The position numbers were made by a program, and so were the translations under genes. A stretch of DNA of 64,000 nucleotides from Heterohyrax brucei (Eukaryota; Chordata; Mammalia; Hyracoidea; Procaviidae). The stretch covers positions 85,086,001 to 85,150,000 of the forward strand of contig CM053148.1 of the NCBI GenBank assembly GCA_028571685.1, given 5' to 3'. The notes beneath the pieces were generated by a model, which was given only the letters and a program-made list of their open reading frames with translations, did not search any database and had not been told where the DNA came from. This document shows positions 57,961 to 64,000 of the stretch, one piece after another (within the stretch, counting starts at the first letter, position 1; every line of letters starts with the position of its first letter).

Positions 57961-58296
57961 TTTTTGAGTGTTGATTTTGTGTTTGTTGAGACTCCTGTAT
58001 TATGTTTCTTGTTTTGATATGTTGAAATGTTATTGCGCTTTGTGGCTACCCCTATTAACCCCTTAATATTCTAAGTTTAAACCCAATTTTAACATTTGTA
58101 TATCTTTTTAACTTCTGCTCAATCTGAAAGGAGTATAACTACAGTAGTAGTGATGGTGCCATAGTTTTCTTGATATGTTCACTGGTTCACTTCTTTTAAT
58201 ATTGTAGCTTTGTTTGAGCTTCATGACTTCCCTAAACTGAGTAGAATTCTGGATGCTGTGTCCTGTATTGCCTCCTTAAATACACAATTAACAGTT

Positions 58297-59100
58297 CTAT
58301 TTTTCTAAGCAAAGAGCTTCTTTCAGTATTTCTTGTAGCTTGAGTTTTGTTTTTATGAAGCCTCTAAGCTTCTGTTTATCTGAAAATGTCTTAATTTCAT
58401 CTTCATATTTGAGAGACAGTTTTACAGGATGTATAATTCTTGGTTGCAAGTTTTTCTCCTTCAGGGCTTTGAATGAGTCATTCCACTGCCTCCCTGTCAA
58501 CATTGTTTCTACTGAGAAGTCAGACAAAAGCCTACAGAGCTTCCTTCTGAATGTTAGCTTTGTTTTGAGCCTGGCTGCCTTTAAGAGAATCTGTCAATGT
58601 TTCATTTTATCAAGCTTGGTTATAATATCTCTTGGTGTCTTTCTTTTGGGATCTAATTCTTGTGGTGTTCGATATGCCTCTAGGAAGTCTGTTCTCTTTT
58701 TTTTGTAATTTCAGGGGAGGTTTCTGTCAGCAACTCAACAACAGCAGTATTTTCAGATATCTCTCCCTGTTCAAGAACTCCAATTAATCATAAATTATTC
58801 CTCTTAATCGAGTCCTACATGTTTCTTAATGCTACTTCATTTTTCTTATTTCTTTTCTCTGATTTTGCCTCATAAATGCTAGTGCCAGTTGCTCTGCTAT
58901 CAGATTGCTAAGTCTGACTTCCATCTTCCCAATTCTGCTCTTTTGGCTTTGGACTGAGTTGTCAAATTCTGTAAGTTTGTTGTTGATCTGCTAGATTTCA
59001 GATCATTGATGTTTTGTCAATTCAAATAGCTTGCTTAATTTTTCATTTGGCTCTGTTGTGTTTTGTTTAATCTCTAGGAGGACTCTTTATCTAATTTTTT
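58297..59100 (-). pseudogene. L1 ORF1 remnant
   Basis: The C-terminal RNA-binding end is recognisable: MSDFSVETMLTGRQWNDSF, IIHPVKLSLKYEDEIKTFSD then KQKLRGFI. The upstream coiled-coil part is decayed. Confidence 0.8.
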
Positions 59101-59774
59101 TGTACTAGACCTCTTATATTTTCATAAGGACATCTTCACCTGGGAAGTGAGGGAAATCATGTTAAACACTCTTGACATAAGTGAAGCCATCTTGGATGCT
59201 GAACCGTTACTTCAACTCTGTGTAACCTCTTGTACTGTTTGTGTACTGTAACCTAGAGGCAATCTGGGAACACCTCCAAGCCCTTGGCCCGAACATGTGG
59301 AACAATGTATGACCGAAACTGTAAACACCTGACTTAGCTACTGTATGTTTCAGTTCCTTGTATTCTAAGTTACCAAAAGGGTATAAATACTCTAATAAAC
59401 CTTTGCCCTGGGCTCTCGGCTGGCGATTGCTGTTAGCCCCCTGATCTCAAACTGTTTCATGTCTATCCTTTCTTAGTCTCGGTGTCGCTCTCCTCCGCCC
59501 ACCATGTTCATCGGAGAATTCTCTGATCTCCAACATCTGACTTCAATCTTCCCAATTCTGCTCTTTTGGCTTTGGACTGAGTTGTCAAATTCTGTAAGTT
59601 TGTTGTTGATCTGCTAGATTTCAGATCACTGATGTTCTGTCAGTTCAAATAGCTTGCTTAATTTTTCATTTGGCTCTGTTGTGTTTTGTTTAATCTCTAG
59701 GAGGACTCTTTATCTAATTCTTTTGTACTAGACCTCTTATATTTTCATAAAGACTTCTTCACCTGGGAAGTCTC
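58912..59774. repeat. 235-bp direct duplication flanking an LTR
   Basis: 58912-59148 and 59536-59772 are nearly identical (TCTGACTTC then ATCTTCCCAATTCTGCTCTT through TTCACCTGGGAAGT). The LTR-like segment lies between them. Confidence 0.88.
59160..59535 (+). mobile_element. Solo LTR of an endogenous retrovirus, 376 bp
   Basis: It has TG...CA ends (TGTTAAACACTC and GATCTCCAACA), a TATAAATA box near 59383 and an AATAAA signal at 59395, followed by a CTCGGTGTCGCTCTCC segment. No matching short target duplication flanks it. No viral gene is present. Confidence 0.75.
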
Positions 59775-60890
59775 TTGATTATTTTGGGAGTTCTATGGAA
59801 TTGTGGTGGACTGTTTCTTTAAATGGTTAGAAATGGTTTGTAGCCTTTGCACCATCTAGAGGTTGTTCAGTTTCTCTAGTGTTACCTCAACAAGAGCTGA
59901 GACATAGTTTTGAGAATGGAGTTGGTCACCAGCTGTGTCTGTGTACTCTAGTGACTGGCTCTAGTGGACTCTCTGGGGTGGCAGGCTCCACCTCCTCACT
60001 GGCAAAGACAGTGCCCTACTTACGGAGTCACTGGGGGGCTGTCAGCCAATCCTATGATGTGGGTCAGTAAAGGCTGGAGGAGATGCTGCTGGGCCACTCA
60101 GCAGCTTTTTTCCAATCTGCCATATTTTTAAAATTTAGGAGCTATCTCACAGCTGCCAGTATCAGTCAGGCTGTCAGGTGAGGCAGCCCTGTCTTTCAGA
60201 CAACAATAGAAGAACCTCTTTGGCCACCCCCAGATGCTATAACATAGTTCAAAGTAAGGAGGGGTTATGGCCTTGCTGTCAACCTCAGCTAGGCCTTACC
60301 CTTAAGGTAACTTTTTGCTAAACACAACCTTTATTCTGGAAAAAATTGCTTTTCCAGAGTGGCACTGCTTCTTAGCTTGGGAATTAGCCCCTGCTGAGGC
60401 CTCCAGTTGGGTTACTCCACTTCCCATCCTACCAAGATGGTGTCTCAGCCAAGCTGTCCTTCCCACCATGAAACAGCAGAATCTATGGCACAGCTCAGAA
60501 AAGAGAAGGTGGAGGGGCAGTGGTGCCCTCAGTTACCAACTAGGCTGCCATACACTGTCTCTCTGCTGCACTTTACACTGTTTACTTTAGCACTTTGGTT
60601 CAGCATATTTGCCTGTTTTTTGCCAATCCCCTGCCTTCTGGATGACAGTGAAGGCCCAAGTGGTGAGTCAGCAGGCAAGGGGCTCAGTGTGTGCTGCCTC
60701 ATATTATAGCAAGGCAATTTCCTGTTTAGTGGCATGTAGTCCAATCTGCCAACCCTGTTCCATATCTTAGGGTTCCTTAGGTGTCCAGAGTGCTCTCTTC
60801 AATTATCACTCCAGGCCTTACTTCTCAGAGGTAATTGAGGAGACATTTGTCTAGGCTACCATCTAGACCTTGCCTCCCTCACTTGTCTTT

Positions 60891-62450
60891 TAAGTGACAC
60901 TTTTGACCTTTTTTAATAATGTATATGTAAAACAGAAATTTATAAATGTGATATAGAAGTTCATTGTGTTTTTTAGACTTTCGATATTATTGGATACTGT
61001 ACAAATTTTATTAAAGCAGGATTAAAAGCCCATATGACAACTCTCTTTCATTGTTCACATAAGCAGCTTTGTATAAAAATGTGCTGTGATGGAGCTGTAT
61101 ACAAAAATTTATTATAAAAGTCTTGGTAATATGTACATGCATTTTTGTTTTCTTTCATTATAGTATTTAGTTTGTGATGAATATCTGACTGTGCTCTAAA
61201 TGACAACAGAAGTCCTGTATTACAATACACATTGTTACATGTAAAAGGAAAAAAAAATTACATAGTATCACAGATAAAATTGTTCCTCCAAAAGAAATTA
61301 GCTATCAACTTGGTTAAGTCTTGATTCTCAGTACTGTGTGATCCTCCACCATTTCATCATTTGATGTGATTTTCTTGTGTGTCATAAACCCTGTCACTCT
61401 GATGTAATGAGATAGGTTATCAGCAGTTGTCTTGATCTACAAGATTAGACAATGTATTCAGTTCATCCTTTTTGTGATATAAAAAAGAGAGAGGAGCAGA
61501 CAGACAAAGAGACCTCATGCCACTAAGAAAGAAGTGCCAGGAGTGGAATGTGTTCTTTGCCTCAGAGATCTCTGCACTAAAATGTTCCCAGATCAAGTGA
61601 AGACCTGATGACAAAGATTTTCCTCCAGGAATCATACAGATGGAAAACCTTCAATTGCATTCTGTGACCTGAATTTGGACTTCTAACCTGCTGGCAGTGA
61701 GAAAATAGATTTCTCTTCATTAAAGCCATTCACCTGTAATACTTCTGTTATCACAGCCCTAGTTCTATGGTTTCTGCTTTATACCTTGGTTTCATTACTA
61801 ATTATTATTGGTTTTGGTTTTTTTTTATGTTCTAATGTTGCTCAAATAGAAAAAGAAGGATAGTTTGCTTGAGTTTTAACATTGGGTGTTTTCCCTCGTT
61901 ATAAGTCATACCTCCTCTGGCATCATGTCATACAGGTGTTCAGAGCTCTTATATTTAAAGTGTGCTTTGATGCAGATCTCTTGCAATATTCTTTTGGTTT
62001 CATCTGCTTCCTTTGACTTCATCTCTCAAAATTACATGAAATAATATAGCCTTATTTACTATTTTATATCATCAGTTCCTGCCACTAGTGAAAACAACAC
62101 CATTAGATATTGTAAGTTCCTGGAAAGGGTATAAATGTATCATGAAAAATCCTATCATTCTTGAAGAGTGATTTCCTGACCAAGGCTTCAGAACACATTG
62201 AATCACATCTACAAAAGAGTATGCCAGGCACATGAATACAAAAATACAAAATGTGTACCTCTATAGTCATTCAGAGCTTAACAGCTACACTAAAAGCTGT
62301 AGGCAGTAGAGCTGGGGCAGTCCACTTCCCTTATTTCACACATTTAGAAACTGAGTTCCAGAGTCCATGACTAAGGTAGTGGCACCAAATAGTTTGACAT
62401 CTGAAAGCAAGTTGTTTCCTTGACTCTTATAACTGATCCTCTTTAATCAA
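60891..62450. other. Unannotated interval
   Basis: No gene or repeat was recognised; A/T-rich with scattered short frames. Confidence 0.4.
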
Positions 62451-62454
62451 TATT

Positions 62455-62660
62455 CCACCAGTTGCCCTCAAGTCAACTCTGAGTCATGGAGACCCCATAT
62501 GTGTCAGAGAAGAGCTGCACTCCACAGGGTTTTCAATTACTGACTGTTCTGAAGTAGACTCCCAGGCCTTTTTTCCAAGGCAGCTCTGGGTTAACTTAAA
62601 CCTCCAACATTTCAGTGAGATCACAGTTTGACAACAGTGAGCACTACCCTGGGCTGCCAT
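62455..62660 (-). mobile_element. AfroSINE, antisense, longer subtype
   Basis: CAGTTGCCCTCAAGTCAACT, GAGTCATGGAGACCCCATAT, ACTCCACAGGGTTTTCAATT and CAAGGCAGCTCTGGGTTAAC identify it. Confidence 0.75.
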
Positions 62661-62664
62661 TATA

Positions 62665-62880
62665 GACTAGTGTTTGGACAGTGTGGATGGTTGTACATGG
62701 TTACTGATCAAAGGGTTGGCAATTCAAGTCCATCCAGTGGGGCTGTATAAAAAAGGTATGATTATCAGCTTCCTTAAAGATACAAGCATTGAAAACTCTA
62801 TGGACTGCAGTTCTGCACTGACACACGTGGAGACTCCATGAATTCGTATAGACTTGACAGTAACCAGTTTTGTTTTGATA
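62665..62880 (+). mobile_element. AfroSINE, sense, longer subtype
   Basis: ACTGATCAAAGGGTTGGCAA, AAAACTCTATGGACTGCAGT and TGACACACGTGGAGACTCC support it. Confidence 0.65.
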
Positions 62881-63259
62881 GAGTGATTAGAACATAAAAA
62901 CGATGCCTAACACTGCAAAATGAAATTCAACAGCTTTAACTAAAGGCAGTTCACAAGCAGAGGTCATTAAGGGATCACAGTGGAAAGCCCTCTTCCCCTA
63001 ACTCTGCTTTCACTTTTCGAATCCCCTGCCCCGCACTTCTGAACTAATTCTCTCAGCTATTCTCATACAGCTCTTCTGCCATGTCCTCTGTGATCTTTGA
63101 CTTCCCTTGATCATTCCATATATACTACCACTAACTACCTTGAAACATTCTCTGCTTTGGTGTCCCACTCAGGAATTTAGGAGTTTGTGAACTGAATGAA
63201 GAACATCCACTTACATCATTTGTTTAAAAAATTATATCTGCTTCTTTCCAGCTCTTGTT

Positions 63260-63415
63260 TTAAAACCTTCCATGGCAACGAGATGGAGTGGCACAGTGGC
63301 TGCCACGATAGTCTCAAGCATAGTAACAATTGTAAGAATGGCAGGATAGGGCAACATTTCTTTCAGTTGTACATGGGGTCACTATGAGTAGGAACTGTTG
63401 GCATCTGATGATATG
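63260..63415 (+). mobile_element. RTE 3' tail in block X
   Basis: It contains GCAACGAGATGGAGTGGCAC and CAGTTGTACATGGGGTCACT, the counterpart of 1955-2075. Confidence 0.65.
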
Positions 63416-63539
63416 ACAGTGATACAAAATGCTTGGCCAAATTCAGGAGCTACAGCTTCAATGATCCCCTTGACTTCAAAAGTCCTTCATAATAGTCAGT
63501 TTCATTTATCCATTAACTGCTGTATGCCACAGTCGTTAC

Positions 63540-63702
63540 AAAACACAAACCCAGTGCTGTTGAGTCAATGCTGACTCAAAGTAGCCCTATTGGACAGAGT
63601 AGAACTTCCCCACAGAGTTTCCAAAGAGTGTCTAGTGGGTTTGAACTGCTAACCTTTTGGTGAGCAGCTGTAGCACTTAACTACTACATCACCAGCCATA
63701 GT
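63540..63702 (-). mobile_element. AfroSINE, antisense, only in the right copy of block X
   Basis: AACCCAGTGCTGTTGAGTCA, GTAGCCCTATTGGACAGAGT and TTTTGGTGAGCAGCTGTAGC. The left copy lacks it at about 2200, so it inserted after the duplication. Confidence 0.82.
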
Positions 63703-63709
63703 CATTGGG

Positions 63710-63865
63710 TATCCTCAATGGTTAAACACTCATTACTAACTTCAAGATTGGTGGTTCAACTCCATCATTTGTTCCTGAAAGACCCAAAGGACAGTTTTAC
63801 TTTGTCCTGTAGCATCAGCATGAGTAAGAAATCACTGGCTGGCAGTGGGTTTGGTTTTCCATCTG
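63710..63865 (+). mobile_element. AfroSINE, sense, shared by both copies of block X
   Basis: AATGGTTAAACACTCATTAC, GGTGGTTCAACTCCATC and CAGTGGGTTTGGTTTTCC match the SINE at 2212-2370. Confidence 0.7.
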
Positions 63866-64000
63866 TTGGGGGCTAGTCGGGGAGGCAGAGAGGCATAAAA
63901 GCCAGCTTGTAGCTCAGTCAGCTAATCAATAAACTTTAAGCTGGAGGGGAAGATAAGCATCAGTAAAAGTTTTTAAGTTTCTTATTCTGTGGTTATTGTG

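Larger units (their letters stand above)
53080..60890 (-). mobile_element. L1 LINE, nearly full length
   Basis: Right to left: 5' UTR (about 59775-60890), ORF1 (about 58290-59100), ORF2 (about 54290-57960) and 3' UTR (53080-54290). ORF2 and ORF1 are broken by stops. A 235-bp internal duplication with an LTR between the copies lies at 58912-59774, and a SINE tail interrupts 54764-54795. Confidence 0.88.
62970..64000 (+). repeat. Duplicated block X, right copy, runs off the window
   Basis: It is the second copy of 1660-2480, with an additional antisense AfroSINE (63540-63702) and a short extra segment near 63870. Homology continues to the last base, so the duplicated unit extends past the window. 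Confidence 0.75.

Noticed and set aside
1..64000. CRISPR array, operon, riboswitch or phage system
   Set aside because: No regularly spaced repeats or compact prokaryotic genes; introns, SINEs and L1s show mammalian DNA.

Overview
The window is nuclear DNA from a placental mammal, almost certainly an afrotherian (elephant, sirenian, hyrax or a relative). Two signs point there: many copies of the tRNA-derived AfroSINE, and a dense load of RTE/BovB LINEs whose 3' end that SINE shares. L1 elements, mariner-derived palindromic elements and retroviral LTRs make up most of the rest. Nothing prokaryotic is present.

One protein-coding gene is supported: a nine-exon ADAMTS1-like secreted zinc metalloproteinase on the + strand (CDS 36120-42676, 813 codons). 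A TATA promoter lies at about 35433 and a poly(A) signal at 42975. All eight introns have GT/AG ends and compatible phases. The signal peptide, prodomain, furin site, zinc-binding active site, disintegrin-like domain, first thrombospondin repeat, Cys-rich domain and spacer are all intact. The reading frame stops just after the spacer. The two C-terminal thrombospondin repeats of ADAMTS1 survive only as decayed sequence (42677-43015), so the product has an ADAMTS4-like architecture reached by degeneration.

The locus has been duplicated repeatedly. The region upstream of the gene occurs three times in direct orientation (about 2830-3950, 13170-14482 and 33960-35886). The second copy carries the whole promoter and 5' leader without any coding sequence. 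An arm of about 2.85 kb (24200-27060) recurs inverted at 50210-53066, so the gene sits in the loop of a large inverted repeat, and part of that arm recurs directly at 29930-30935. A block at 33296-33920 recurs directly at 44131-44740, flanking the gene. The block at 1660-2480 recurs directly at 62970-64000 and runs off the window, which suggests a tandem array with a period near 61 kb.

Layout: 1-2.5 kb RTE and duplication block; 2.8-4 kb promoter-upstream copy 1; 5.2-9.1 kb L1 and RTE; 13.2-14.5 kb orphan promoter; 15.5-19.2 kb RTE split by a 1,050-bp LTR; 19.2-23 kb L1; 24.2-28 kb arm A and RTE; 28-31.8 kb L1 and partial arm; 31.8-33.3 kb RTE; 34-43 kb the ADAMTS1-like gene; 45.4-48.2 kb RTE and LTRs; 49.4-53.1 kb RTE and inverted arm C; 53.1-60.9 kb a near full-length L1 with an LTR inside; 62.4-64 kb SINEs and the duplicated block. 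All alignments were made by eye, so boundaries of old repeats are good to tens of bases, while exon and LTR boundaries are exact readings.
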